NCBI GenBank assembly: GCA_021776825.1
Contig: JAJFFG010000120.1
Location: 1-64,000 of the forward strand
Direction: 5' to 3'
DNA length: 64,000 nucleotides
Source: Planctomycetota bacterium
Lineage (GTDB): Bacteria; Planctomycetota; JAJSAM01; JAJVHW01
A model generated the notes under the pieces. It was not told the DNA's origin. It saw only the letters and a program-made list of their open reading frames with translations, and did not search any database. Position 1 is the stretch's first letter. The number at the start of each line of letters is the position of its first letter. This document shows positions 26,904 through 35,575 of this stretch, one piece after another. Position numbers and translations under genes: made by a program.

Positions 26904-26931
26904 ACAATACGGCGCGTATACGCCATGTCAA
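26904..26931 (-). promoter_or_regulatory. Promoter with internal palindromic operator for the integrase operon
   Basis: On the minus strand TTGACA (26931-26926) and TATTGT (26909-26904) are 16 bp apart. The spacer contains the perfect palindrome GCGTATACGC (26914-26923). The -10 ends only six bases before the ATG at 26897, so the transcript is probably leaderless. The palindrome position predicts repression when bound. Confidence 0.7.
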
Positions 26932-27038
26932 CGGGCAAGTCGTGCTGCGCCTGACGGTGGGAGAGACTCTCGAACTGGCGGTCTCTCCGCCGATCGCGTG
27001 CGCAGCGGGTCGGCTTGAGCCACGCACAGGACCGTGAT

Positions 27039-27845
27039 CTAGCCAGTTGCGATTGCGCGTCGCGACTTTCGCAACTCCCCCAGAATCGTCGCTCGCACTC
27101 GCGTCCAAGTGTCACCCGCCGCGAACGCGCACCGGAGACCCTCGGTGTGGCTGTGTGAGATTCGGTGCGTCGCGACGAGTAGCCAGTCATCAGCCTGCGA
27201 CAGCGGGCGAACGCGCGTACGGAAGGCCCTCGTCGCCTTCGGTCCGGCCCTCAGCGCGCGGCTTTCACGGAAGCCAAACTCTACGCTCGCGCGCTCGAGC
27301 AGGGCGGAGGAATCGTCGATGCTCAAGACCGCGAGCCGCATGTCGCGCGACCGATAGACGGTCAGCCAGTCTTCCATTGGGTCTCGCATGGCCTTCGCGG
27401 TGACGCCGCACGCAAAACGCACCACCGACCGAGTTGCTCCGTCAGCCTGCACTAGTTGAAAGCGCTGAGTGGAGCCGGATCCCCGCAGGGTTCCGAATGC
27501 GCTGCAAGAGTTCGTAGCACAGATGTGACTCAGCAAGTCCGCAGTCATAGCGCCAGCGCCATCCGGGACGGAACTGGCGTCCACTGGCAGAACATCTTCG
27601 AGCTCGTCGAACAGCTGGACTCGATCGGAGTGTCGAGAGTAGACCGTCGAGAACGCACGAACTGTGTTGGGGTCTCCCGCCCAAACGCCGTTCGAGACCG
27701 CCAGGCGTACGGCGACGTTCTCTGCCGTGGTCGCACACACGCTCTCAAGTTCGCGCGCTGCGGTCAGGAACTCGTCGATGCCGACCGCCCCTCCAGCGCT
27801 CTCACACGATGGCTCTACCGCCACCCACGCACGTCTCTCTGCCAC
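27039..27845 (-). CDS. Unknown partner protein of the AAA-ATPase cassette
   Basis: A 268-residue cytoplasmic protein that I do not recognise. It starts at GTG in the base directly after the ATPase stop codon, so the two are co-translated. It has conserved-looking acidic positions (GIDEFLTAARELESV, FDELEDVLP, SIDDSS) spread over an alpha/beta pattern and a basic C-terminal third (FRTRVRPL, ELRKSRRAIATG). That layout could suit a small nuclease or nucleotide-binding effector, but no catalytic motif is definite. Its pairing with a DUF3696 ATPase in a mobile element suggests the effector half of a defence system. Function is inferred from context only. Confidence 0.65.
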   Translation of the reverse strand: MAERRAWVAVEPSCESAGGAVGIDEFLTAARELESVCATTAENVAVRLAVSNGVWAGDPNTVRAFSTVYSRHSDRVQLFDELEDVLPVDASSVPDGAGAMTADLLSHICATNSCSAFGTLRGSGSTQRFQLVQADGATRSVVRFACGVTAKAMRDPMEDWLTVYRSRDMRLAVLSIDDSSALLERASVEFGFRESRALRAGPKATRAFRTRVRPLSQADDWLLVATHRISHSHTEGLRCAFAAGDTWTRVRATILGELRKSRRAIATG

Positions 27846-29339
27846 CTACTTCTGGTCTCGCTTGGCCTGCGCGACGCTCAGTGCGCGTACCTCTTTGAGC
27901 CCCTGGTCGAAGAAGCTCTCTGGCCAGGATTTGACGTTTCCGTAGTTGTCGATCTCGATTTCCTGAAGGCCGTCGCCTGACTTCGACATGAAGTAAACGG
28001 CGGAGTGGGCGCGAACGAACCCATCGGACTCTTCGGCGATTCGCGTTCGGAGTCGCTGGATCATGATCTCGGAGTGCGTCTCGACGATGATGCGAAGTCC
28101 CCGCCGGGATTGGGCAATCAGGAAGTCACAGAGCAGCGCTTGCAGCGATTGATGCAGGTGCAGCTCGGGTTGCTCGAGCAGCACAGTGCTGTAGCGGCCC
28201 GCCGCAAGGCAGCGCACCAGAACCGGAAGAACTTGGCCGACGCCACATCCCAATTCTGGGAGGTGCCGACCATCCGCCATCACCTCCACGTAGAGGTCGC
28301 CGCGACTGGCGAACGTCAATGACCGAGTCAGACCGAGGTGGTCCAGCCAGGCCTCCACGCACCCCAAGAGCGTTTGAGTTCGACGTCCGGGCGGGGCGCC
28401 ATCTTCGACGTGCTGTCGCGCGTTCGCGTACAGATACGGCATGCTGTTCTCGCCGTGGATACCCATTGAGCGAGCCGACCGTTGGTAGATCCGTTTCGGC
28501 TCGACGCGTAGCGGGCCCAGGTAGTGGAGACTGTCGGTGCACTCTCCGACGAAGAGCCGGGCCAGCGCTCCGACCGTCGGAAGGAACATCGCGATAGGAA
28601 GGGTGTACTTGGCACGACCGCCCGTCGTGCTGCTTCCGACCGCGTCGACATTCACGTATCCGGGACACAGTCGCTCGAAGCGAACCGAGAGCTCGCTGAT
28701 CTTTGGGAGACGGAACGGAGACCCCTTCGCTGCTTGACGAATCCGTGCCGCGGCCCTCCGACTGAAGGACGTGATCGAGAAGTCCCGGCCGTCCGACGAC
28801 TCAAACGTCAGCCAGTCGTGCCGGGTCCCCTTGTCATCGATCAGCACCATCTCGAAGCCCCGGAGATGAGGGGGTCCGGCTGTTGGTTGACCCGTGTCTT
28901 CCAGGCAGAACGTGAGGCTGATCTCGGCACGCCGAGCGTGCACGCCGTAGGACTCTCGGAGTTCGTCGCGATGCACACCAACGCCGAATTCCAGCGCGAT
29001 GGTGAAGCCTTCATCACCGTTCGCTCCGTCGCTGAGGACGCGCGCGAATGACCCCAAGTCCACTAGTCCGTCGAATGCGAGTTCACTGCCTCGCGCGGGG
29101 TCTTCCAGACTCTGCTTCAGCAGGATCAACGCCTGGAGCAGGCTTGATTTCCCAGAACTGTTCTCTCCGGTGACCAGCGTCAGCGGCCGAATCTCCAGGT
29201 GTTCACGCGACCGAATGGCCTTAAAGTTCTCCACGCTCATCGCGCACATGTGCGGCCAGATGTACGGGCCCTCTGACTCGCTGGACTGGCGGCTGCGCGC
29301 CTTGGCTGGCGATGTACGCTTTCGACCCTGTTGCGCCAT
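27846..29339 (-). CDS. AAA/ABC-type ATPase with DUF3696 C-terminus (OLD/RecF-like)
   Basis: A 497-residue ATPase. The Walker A is TGENSSGKSS (57-66); GVGQVLPVL (366-374) is the signature-like helix; Walker B is LLEQPELHLH (387-396) and the sensor His is in ETHSE (420-424). The end, IEIDNYGNVKSWPESFFDQ, is the DUF3696 motif. Proteins of this kind are found in anti-phage and restriction-like modules, where the ATPase senses DNA ends or phage factors and switches on a partner. I chose the ATG at 29339 because AAGGAG lies five bases before it; an upstream GTG (29375) adds 12 residues. It directly abuts the 268-residue partner. Confidence 0.88.
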   Translation of the reverse strand: MAQQGRKRTSPAKARSRQSSESEGPYIWPHMCAMSVENFKAIRSREHLEIRPLTLVTGENSSGKSSLLQALILLKQSLEDPARGSELAFDGLVDLGSFARVLSDGANGDEGFTIALEFGVGVHRDELRESYGVHARRAEISLTFCLEDTGQPTAGPPHLRGFEMVLIDDKGTRHDWLTFESSDGRDFSITSFSRRAAARIRQAAKGSPFRLPKISELSVRFERLCPGYVNVDAVGSSTTGGRAKYTLPIAMFLPTVGALARLFVGECTDSLHYLGPLRVEPKRIYQRSARSMGIHGENSMPYLYANARQHVEDGAPPGRRTQTLLGCVEAWLDHLGLTRSLTFASRGDLYVEVMADGRHLPELGCGVGQVLPVLVRCLAAGRYSTVLLEQPELHLHQSLQALLCDFLIAQSRRGLRIIVETHSEIMIQRLRTRIAEESDGFVRAHSAVYFMSKSGDGLQEIEIDNYGNVKSWPESFFDQGLKEVRALSVAQAKRDQK

Positions 29340-29717
29340 ACTCGCTCCTTGCACCACACTCCGCGACGGAGACACCCCTTCGAGTGCGGATCCCCACCTG
29401 TACAGCGACCAGCGTCGTTCCGTGGCTGTGCACGGTCAAGTTCAGTTCGCATCGTGTCGGAGAATCTCGCTTGCTGGTGGTCGGCTCGCTTGGCGGGTCC
29501 GAGCGATGGCCTATCGGCGTCCCGACGCGGCCTCCGCACGCGAGCGCCGTGTTCGCAATTCGGGCATACCTCTCCGCTTCAAGCGACGAGGAGAGTCGTG
29601 CCACCACTATCGGTTACTACCCCTACCCCCCTGTTAGTAGAGGGGGTAGGGCGCCGGGCTTCGCCCGGCGCGCGCCGTCCGGTCGCGGGCGACTTCGGTC
29701 GGCGCGGCGCGCGGGCG
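29340..29717. other. Intergenic region between rep gene and ATPase
   Basis: 378 bp with no convincing gene. It contains the ATPase ribosome-binding site at its left end and the double hairpin at 29621-29671 downstream of the replication gene. Short frames across it lack family resemblance. The ATPase promoter must lie here, but I see no clear -35/-10 pair. Confidence 0.6.
29621..29671. terminator. Two back-to-back hairpins after the replication gene
   Basis: The first hairpin has 10-bp perfect arms (29621-29630 with 29642-29651, CCCTACCCCC/GGGGGTAGGG). The second has 9-bp arms GCGCCGGGC/GCCCGGCGC (29651-29659 with 29663-29671) and a 3-base loop. They lie 47 bp past the rep stop on the minus strand. 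There is no T-run, so termination is inferred from position and stability. Confidence 0.55.
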
Positions 29718-30731
29718 TCACGCCGCGTCGAACCCGGAACGGATGGCATCGAGTGTTGTTGCCCGGTGCTCCAGGATGAGCCCGTGTTTGGCCGACGACC
29801 GACCACGACCGCAGTCCAGAAATACTGCGAGCAGATCGTCGCCCCCAAGCTCGTGGAACAGCGCGGCCGTCGGCGCGAGGCTCCGCGCGGCCCATCTGGC
29901 CATCTCGTACGCCTGAGCAGCCGGGCTCCGTTCGTCCATGTCGGGCGCCAGGATGTCGTCGGCCGCCCCGGCGAGGAACGCATCCCACTCGGGGAGTGTC
30001 TTCGTGTGCGATTGGTTCTTCCCGTCGCGATCCACGGGTTTGTCCGTGATCCGCAGCCGCGGCTCCAACCAAGCAGAATGGAGAACGCGCAGCGGCCAGA
30101 TCACCTCGCCGGTCTCTGGATCGGTGCGCTCGTCGAGCCGGGCAATCCGTCGGAACGCCTTGCGCGCGAGCTTGCCCTTCAACTCCAGCTCCCAGCGGGA
30201 GAGCCGGTCGAATAGACACGTCTCGCCGGCCGCCTCCATCTCGGCCTTCTTGTCATAGCAGCGGAGCATGGCCGTCGACGAGCGGCTGCCGCACTCGACG
30301 GTCAGACCGTGGTTGCCCTTGCCGTGGTGGAAGTGGAAGCGATGCCACGGCGAGACGTAGCGATCCGCCTCGATCACTTCCTCCAGCCGGTACGGCGTCC
30401 AATCGCCGGTCGTGTCGCGAGTCAAGTCGATCCGAGTGCAGTTCACGCCCTTGGACGCCAGCCGGACGATCAGGTCGCGCACGGAGCCATCCGCACGCCA
30501 CGCCTTGAGCGCCTTGCCGCCCATGATCAGCATGTGTGGACGCGGCTCTGGACCGTCGGAGGCGAGGATGGTGCCGTGGCCGTCCCGCACCGCTGTCCTG
30601 TACGTGTTGATGCCCGTTTTCAGCCGTTCGGTCGGACCGCGCAGACACCACGAGAGGTCGGACCGGTTGTCGTGCGTAACCGTGATCCAGTCGGGGATCG
30701 TTCGGTCGTGATCCATGGCCGCGGCGCTCAT
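29718..30731 (-). CDS. Replication initiation protein, Rep_trans family
   Basis: A 337-residue protein with the Rep_trans (PF02486) pattern: IPDWITVTHDN near the start, NCTRIDLTRDTTG, HFHHGKGNHGLTVECGSRSSTAMLRCYDKKAEM, and SRWELELKGKLARKAF. These proteins nick DNA to start rolling-circle replication of small plasmids and integrative elements; the tyrosine of CYDKKAEM is the likely nucleophile region. The ATG at 30731 overlaps the stop of a short upstream frame (ATGA), while a second ATG lies at residue 6. Its presence means the excised element could replicate as a circle. Confidence 0.82.
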   Translation of the reverse strand: MSAAAMDHDRTIPDWITVTHDNRSDLSWCLRGPTERLKTGINTYRTAVRDGHGTILASDGPEPRPHMLIMGGKALKAWRADGSVRDLIVRLASKGVNCTRIDLTRDTTGDWTPYRLEEVIEADRYVSPWHRFHFHHGKGNHGLTVECGSRSSTAMLRCYDKKAEMEAAGETCLFDRLSRWELELKGKLARKAFRRIARLDERTDPETGEVIWPLRVLHSAWLEPRLRITDKPVDRDGKNQSHTKTLPEWDAFLAGAADDILAPDMDERSPAAQAYEMARWAARSLAPTAALFHELGGDDLLAVFLDCGRGRSSAKHGLILEHRATTLDAIRSGFDAA

Positions 30732-30839
30732 CGGACGAGCCCATCGGCGATGCGTAGCACCGTCGTTCGGTCAGCGTCGTCGAGCCGCGCGAAGACGGCG
30801 AGAAGTGTGGTGACCTGGTCGCGTGTCAGCGCGTCCTGA

Positions 30840-30892
30840 CAAAGTGAGACCCAAAGACAGTGCGCAGCGTCCTCGTCTGAACAGCATGTAAC
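30840..30892 (-). pseudogene. Remnant of a second integrase 3' end
   Basis: The segment 30843-30860 matches the intact integrase end at 25058-25075 in 17 of 18 bases, and 30864-30891 resembles 25111-25140 (GTCCTCGTC then a TGTAA end). The piece between them is missing. It lies next to the right att repeat in the same orientation as int lies next to the left repeat, as expected if another related element once occupied this site. Confidence 0.65.
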
Positions 30893-30944
30893 CCGGCTCG
30901 TTGTCTGGACTTGCGACCCCTTCGTGGGGCACTCGTTCCCGCGC

Positions 30945-30991
<47 letters not shown>

Positions 30992-31010
30992 GTTTGAGGC
31001 GTCATCACGG

Positions 31011-32948
31011 TCAGAAGCGCACGAGGTCGTTGCCGGGAAGGGTGATGTCCTGTTTCTCGCTACCGATCTGGACCTGGTACTTGCCCTGCGGGATGAAGCG
31101 GATGAGCAGCTTGCCGGTGGCGGGGACGCGCTGGGAGATGCTGAAGCGCGTGCGGCTGTCGCCGTCCCTCCGGCGCAACTTCACGCTCTGTCCGGCACGA
31201 GCGGCGGGCGTCGTGCACTCGATCCGGATCGTGTGCAGCGATGGGAGCACGAGACGGGCTTCGTTGTCGCCGCCGCGCACCGTGATCTCGTGCGTGGCGA
31301 GGATGAAGTTGCGGCGATTGGCGCGCGTCAGCGCCGTCAGCTTCGCGACGCCCGGCTGGAGTGGACCGACGCGCGCGTTGCCCTCCGCGTCGGCGTTGCC
31401 GGTGCCGTGGATGACGGACGCGTTCCCGTCGTCCGTGCAGTTGACGGTCAGGCCCGTGGAGAGCAGGTCGACCGATGCACCGATCACGGTGACGTCGACG
31501 AACGAGGGGGTCTGGAAGGCCACCTCCGCACGTGCCGCCGGTCCGGGGCGGTACTCGACCTCGGTCGTCCCGAACGACGCGTGGGAGACACCGACGTAGT
31601 ACGAACCGGGTTCGCCGCCCGTGTTCCCGGCCGTCAGGTGCTTCGCCCAGACGACGCCGTCCGGACGCTCGATCAGGTTCGTGCCGGTGGAGGAGTTCCT
31701 CCGCTCGCCCGCGAAGCGGAGACGCACCCGCAGGCCCGACAAGCGCTCGCCGTCCGGTGCCGTGGCGACGATCTCGAGGTAGTCCTCGCGGTTCGGTCCG
31801 GCAACCTCGAGATCCGCGAGCGCCATCTCGTCGCCGACGGTCACCTCCCGACTCGCCAGTACCTCGCCTTGGTGGAAGTTCCACGCGACCAGCAGGTACC
31901 GCCCCGGAGCGAGCCCGGTGATCGTGTAGCGATAGCCCGCGTGCTGGTTGGCGTTGGTCTTCTGCTGGCCGGCCGCGACGGACTCCGGTGTCGTGTCGGG
32001 ACCGATCAGTTCGGCGCCGATGGCCGCCCACACGAACGGGGCACCCTCGGGCATGATCAGGCGGCCCGCGATCCCGGGTCGCGAGGCGAGCACCAACGTC
32101 ACCGGGGCGACTGGTTCGCCGTGCACGAGCGTGACGCTCGTGATCTCCGCGGTCAGCTCGTCGTTCGCGCCGCCGGCCGCACTCACCTTGTACGTCCCCG
32201 GGCCGAACTGCGCCGTGCGGTTCGACGGCGTCCACGACGTCGCCATCCTGCTCCCTCCGGACGTGAAGTTCACCAGGACCTGATCCGGCTCCGTGCCGTC
32301 TTCGAACGCGACGTCGAGGGTCACCGTGACGACGGGGTCCGCCACGAGGTCGACGACTGCGTCGGGCGTCACGTACGGCCGGTGCTGGCCTGAGTGACCG
32401 ACTCGGTAGTCGTCGGAGCTCCCGCTCACCATGTGCGGCGCGGCGGGCAGCCCGGCCAGCGCGTAGCGACCGTCGGGGCCCGAGACCGTCGTTCGTCTCG
32501 TCGCCTCGCTGATGCGGTCGGCTTGCACGATCTGCTCGAAGCGCTCGGCGAGCGAGCGCTCGTTCCACGCGCGCGAGCCGACGCGTCCCGAGCCCTGCAC
32601 GACCACCTGGATCTCGACGCCCGCGACAGGCTTGCCCGCGCGCGTCTTCACCGTGCCCTCGATGCGGCCGTCGCCGTCGGGGATCTCCGGCGGATTGATC
32701 GCGGCCGCTGCCCGCTCGAGCAGAGTGGAGACCTCGACGGACGGACCGACGCGCTGGCGCTGCTGGCGCTCGCTCGGCGCGGCGTTGCTCGGCTCGCGCG
32801 GGTCGCCGGGCGACTCGTCATCGGCAGCGGCTTCGGGAGGACGACCGGGGTCGGTCGGAGGATCCACGCCGCCGGACAGTGCCATGCCGAGCACGACGCC
32901 GAGAGCCAGCGCGATCGCACCGACGGCCACCGTGTGCGCGACGCTCAT
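31011..32948 (-). CDS. Exported/anchored carboxypeptidase-regulatory-like domain protein
   Basis: A 645-residue protein with a single N-terminal hydrophobic helix (about 6-26) acting as anchor or uncleaved signal, then a low-complexity Asp/Pro/Arg linker to about 75. Several immunoglobulin-like CarboxypepD_reg modules follow; clear ones contain GRIEGTVKTRAGKPVAGVEI with GRYALAGLP, and YTITGLAPGRYLLVAWN. No catalytic domain is present. Such proteins are usually adhesion or surface scaffolds. I chose the ATG at 32948 because GGGGGAGGAA precedes it; an in-frame ATG exists 12 codons upstream. The integrative element ends 20 bp past the stop. Confidence 0.8.
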   Translation of the reverse strand: MSVAHTVAVGAIALALGVVLGMALSGGVDPPTDPGRPPEAAADDESPGDPREPSNAAPSERQQRQRVGPSVEVSTLLERAAAAINPPEIPDGDGRIEGTVKTRAGKPVAGVEIQVVVQGSGRVGSRAWNERSLAERFEQIVQADRISEATRRTTVSGPDGRYALAGLPAAPHMVSGSSDDYRVGHSGQHRPYVTPDAVVDLVADPVVTVTLDVAFEDGTEPDQVLVNFTSGGSRMATSWTPSNRTAQFGPGTYKVSAAGGANDELTAEITSVTLVHGEPVAPVTLVLASRPGIAGRLIMPEGAPFVWAAIGAELIGPDTTPESVAAGQQKTNANQHAGYRYTITGLAPGRYLLVAWNFHQGEVLASREVTVGDEMALADLEVAGPNREDYLEIVATAPDGERLSGLRVRLRFAGERRNSSTGTNLIERPDGVVWAKHLTAGNTGGEPGSYYVGVSHASFGTTEVEYRPGPAARAEVAFQTPSFVDVTVIGASVDLLSTGLTVNCTDDGNASVIHGTGNADAEGNARVGPLQPGVAKLTALTRANRRNFILATHEITVRGGDNEARLVLPSLHTIRIECTTPAARAGQSVKLRRRDGDSRTRFSISQRVPATGKLLIRFIPQGKYQVQIGSEKQDITLPGNDLVRF

Positions 32949-33324
32949 CGTCCGTTCCTCCCCCGGGGACGATCGTAGCGTCATGCGGTCCCAGGGTCAG
33001 TTCGCCGGGCTGACCGCTCCACTTCGCCGCACGCTCGACTTCCTCTCGTCGCGTCTGTAGGGCTCCGCGAGCACCGAGCCTCGACACCGAGCGACGGGAC
33101 GGCCGCGCCATCGTTGCCGACTGAGTTCGCGCGCATCGGCGTGTGAGGCGCAGGAGCCGCCCGCGTCGGGCCGTGTGAGTCGGAGCGGCCCCACGAGCCC
33201 GCGACGAAGCGATCGAGCCTGGTGGCTCATGCCGGTGAGACCGGCGAGTCACGCGGCGGGTTCACGGACTGACTACGCGCGGCTTATCGGTGACGACGCG
33301 CCGCCGGGCGGGTGTGATGCGGAC
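32949..33324. other. Intergenic region between divergent genes
   Basis: 376 bp without a supported gene. It holds a 6-bp arm hairpin (GGTCAG/CTGACC, 32994-32999 and 33009-33014). At 33235-33273 a 39-bp stretch matches the last codons of the FG-GAP gene in 34 positions. No clear promoter pair was found for either flanking gene. Confidence 0.6.
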
Positions 33325-35532
33325 ATGACCGCACACGACGCCAACCGAGACGCCCCCCGCCGAGACGACGCCAGCACGCGCCCGATCCCGATCGAGGAGG
33401 TCGCGCGCTACCCGCGACCCGGCACCGCAGTGCCGCTGGGTCATCGCTTCCAGCCCGGTGGTCGGCTGCTGACGTATCTGGCGAGCCCCGACGGCGGCCT
33501 CGGTCAGTGCCTGATGGGGCACGATCTCGACACCGGTGCGAACGAGGTGCTCGCGGTGCCTCCCGGACCGGCGGGCGAGGAGCAGCTCTCGCTGGAGGAG
33601 CGTCTCCGTCGTGAGCGGCTGCGACAGCGGGCGGTGGGCATCACGTCGTACGCGTGGAGCGACGACGGCGGCCGCGTGATGGTGCCCCTCCTCGGGGCGA
33701 TCCACGTGATGGACGCGCCCGGCAACGCGCTGCGTGAGGTCGTCCCAACGGGCGATCACCCGGCGCTGGATGCGCGCTTCTCACCGAGCGGGCTGCAGAT
33801 CGCGTTCGTTCGAGACGCCGAGCTCCATGTCGTCCCCGTCGAGGGCGGCGCGGCCGTGCAGATCACGACCGGCGCGCGTGGTACGGGTCGGACCAACGGG
33901 CTGGCGGAGTTCGTGGCCCAGGAGGAGATGGAGCGTCTGCGCGGCTACTGGTGGGCGCCGGACTCCTCGTGCCTGGCCTTCACCGAGGTCGACGAGACGC
34001 ACATCCCGGCGTACCGGATCATGCACCAGGGCAAGGCCTCCGTCGGGTACGGAGCGGAGGAGGACCATCGCTACCCATTCGCCGGCGCACCCAACGCACG
34101 CGTGCGGTTGGGCGTGGTCGCAGCTGCGGGTGGCGACGTCGTCTGGATGGATCTGGGCGCCGACGAGGACGTCTACCTGGCTCGCGTCGGATGGTTCGCC
34201 GACGGTGCGCTCGCGGTCCAGATGCTCAACCGCGAGCAGTCGGAGCTACGCCTGCTGCGGCTCGATCCCGAGACGGGTGCGGCGACCGAACTGCTGCGCG
34301 AGACGAGCGAGGTCTGGATCAACCTGCACCGCTGCTTCCGCGCGCTCAAGGAGGGCGACCTCGCCGGGTGCTTCCTCTGGGCTTCGGAGCGCACGGGCTT
34401 CCAGCATCTGGAATTGCGTGCGGCTGACGGTTCGCTCGTGCGCACCCTGACTGCCGGTGACTGGATCGCCGAGGCCGTGGCGCGCGTCGACGAGGCGCGC
34501 GGTCGAGTGCTGTTCATGGGCACGCGCGACGGCGCGACCGAGCGGCACCTTTACGCTGTTCCCTTGGCCGGTGGCGAGCCGCAACGCATCACCGCGGCGG
34601 CGGGGATGCACATCGTCGTCGTCGACTCGACGGGCGACACGTTCGTCGATCGGCGCCACGCGCTCGACCAGCCGCCTGTGGTCGAACTCTGTGACGCCCA
34701 CGACGGCTCCGTCGTCCAGGTGCTCAGCGCGCCCGATGACGTGCGGATCGCCGAGCTCGCGCTCGTGCCGCCGAAGCTCGTGCACCTCTCGAGCCGCGAC
34801 GGTCAGGAGCTGTGCGGCGCCCTCTACACCCCTGCGGGCGAGGGGCCGTGGCCCGTCGTCATCAGCGTCTACGGCGGACCGCACGCGCAGCGCATCACGA
34901 ACGGCTGGGACATGACCGTCGATCTCCGGGCACAGTCGCTCCGTCGTCGCGGGTACCTCGTGTTCGTCGTCGATAACCGCGGGGCGGCACGCCGCGGCCT
35001 GGCGTTCGAAGGCGCGCTCAGGCACGCCATGGGGACCGTCGAGGTGCGCGATCAGGTCGATGGCGTTCGCTGGCTTGTCGAGCAAGGGCTCGGCGATCCG
35101 GATCGCGTGGCGATCTACGGCTGGAGCTACGGCGGGTTCATGGCGGCCATGTGCCTCGCCCAGGAGCCCGACGTGTTTCGCGCCGCGGTATCGGGCGCGC
35201 CGGTCACTGCCTGGGACGGCTACGACACGTGCTACACCGAGCGCTACATGGGCACGCCGCAGTCGAACCCCGACGGGTACGCGCAGGGTGCCGTGATGAC
35301 GCACATCGAGGGGCTCCGCGGGCGGCTGCTCCTGGTGCACGGGCTCATCGACGAGAACGTCCACTTCCGTCACACGGCGCGGCTCATCAACGCGCTCATC
35401 AAGGCCCGCAAGCCGTACGAACTGCTGCTGTTCCCGAACGAACGCCACATGCCCCGCGGCGAGGCCGATCGCGTCTACATGGAGGAGCGCATCCTCGCGT
35501 TCCTCGAAGACGCGCTCGCGCCGGACGCCTAG
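33325..35532 (+). CDS. Dipeptidyl-peptidase-IV-type serine peptidase (S9B)
   Basis: A 735-residue protein with no signal peptide, so probably cytoplasmic. The N-terminal half (about 25-470) is the eight-bladed propeller of the DPP-IV family, with the substrate-binding EFVAQEEMERLRGYWWAPD element that holds the paired glutamates. The C-terminal hydrolase has Ser in GWSYGGFMAAM, Asp in LIDENVHF and His in NERHMP. The enzyme removes X-Pro or X-Ala dipeptides from peptide N-termini. The ATG at 33325 was chosen because upstream residues do not fit the fold. Together with the M14 and M28 enzymes it indicates a peptide-based lifestyle. Confidence 0.92.
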   Translation: MTAHDANRDAPRRDDASTRPIPIEEVARYPRPGTAVPLGHRFQPGGRLLTYLASPDGGLGQCLMGHDLDTGANEVLAVPPGPAGEEQLSLEERLRRERLRQRAVGITSYAWSDDGGRVMVPLLGAIHVMDAPGNALREVVPTGDHPALDARFSPSGLQIAFVRDAELHVVPVEGGAAVQITTGARGTGRTNGLAEFVAQEEMERLRGYWWAPDSSCLAFTEVDETHIPAYRIMHQGKASVGYGAEEDHRYPFAGAPNARVRLGVVAAAGGDVVWMDLGADEDVYLARVGWFADGALAVQMLNREQSELRLLRLDPETGAATELLRETSEVWINLHRCFRALKEGDLAGCFLWASERTGFQHLELRAADGSLVRTLTAGDWIAEAVARVDEARGRVLFMGTRDGATERHLYAVPLAGGEPQRITAAAGMHIVVVDSTGDTFVDRRHALDQPPVVELCDAHDGSVVQVLSAPDDVRIAELALVPPKLVHLSSRDGQELCGALYTPAGEGPWPVVISVYGGPHAQRITNGWDMTVDLRAQSLRRRGYLVFVVDNRGAARRGLAFEGALRHAMGTVEVRDQVDGVRWLVEQGLGDPDRVAIYGWSYGGFMAAMCLAQEPDVFRAAVSGAPVTAWDGYDTCYTERYMGTPQSNPDGYAQGAVMTHIEGLRGRLLLVHGLIDENVHFRHTARLINALIKARKPYELLLFPNERHMPRGEADRVYMEERILAFLEDALAPDA

Positions 35533-35575
35533 CCGGCATCGCCTCCGACGACCGCGGTGGTAGGCTCGCGGAGCC

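Noticed and set aside
29221-29607. A 128-codon minus-strand frame upstream of the ATPase
   Set aside because: It overlaps the ATPase start in another frame, has no family resemblance and no coupled start.
30728-30850. Short helix-forming frame ending ATGA at the rep start (TRDQVTTLLAVFARLDDADRTTVLRIADGLVR)
   Set aside because: The overlap with the rep start suggests translation, but no start codon is evident and part of the frame lies in the integrase fossil.
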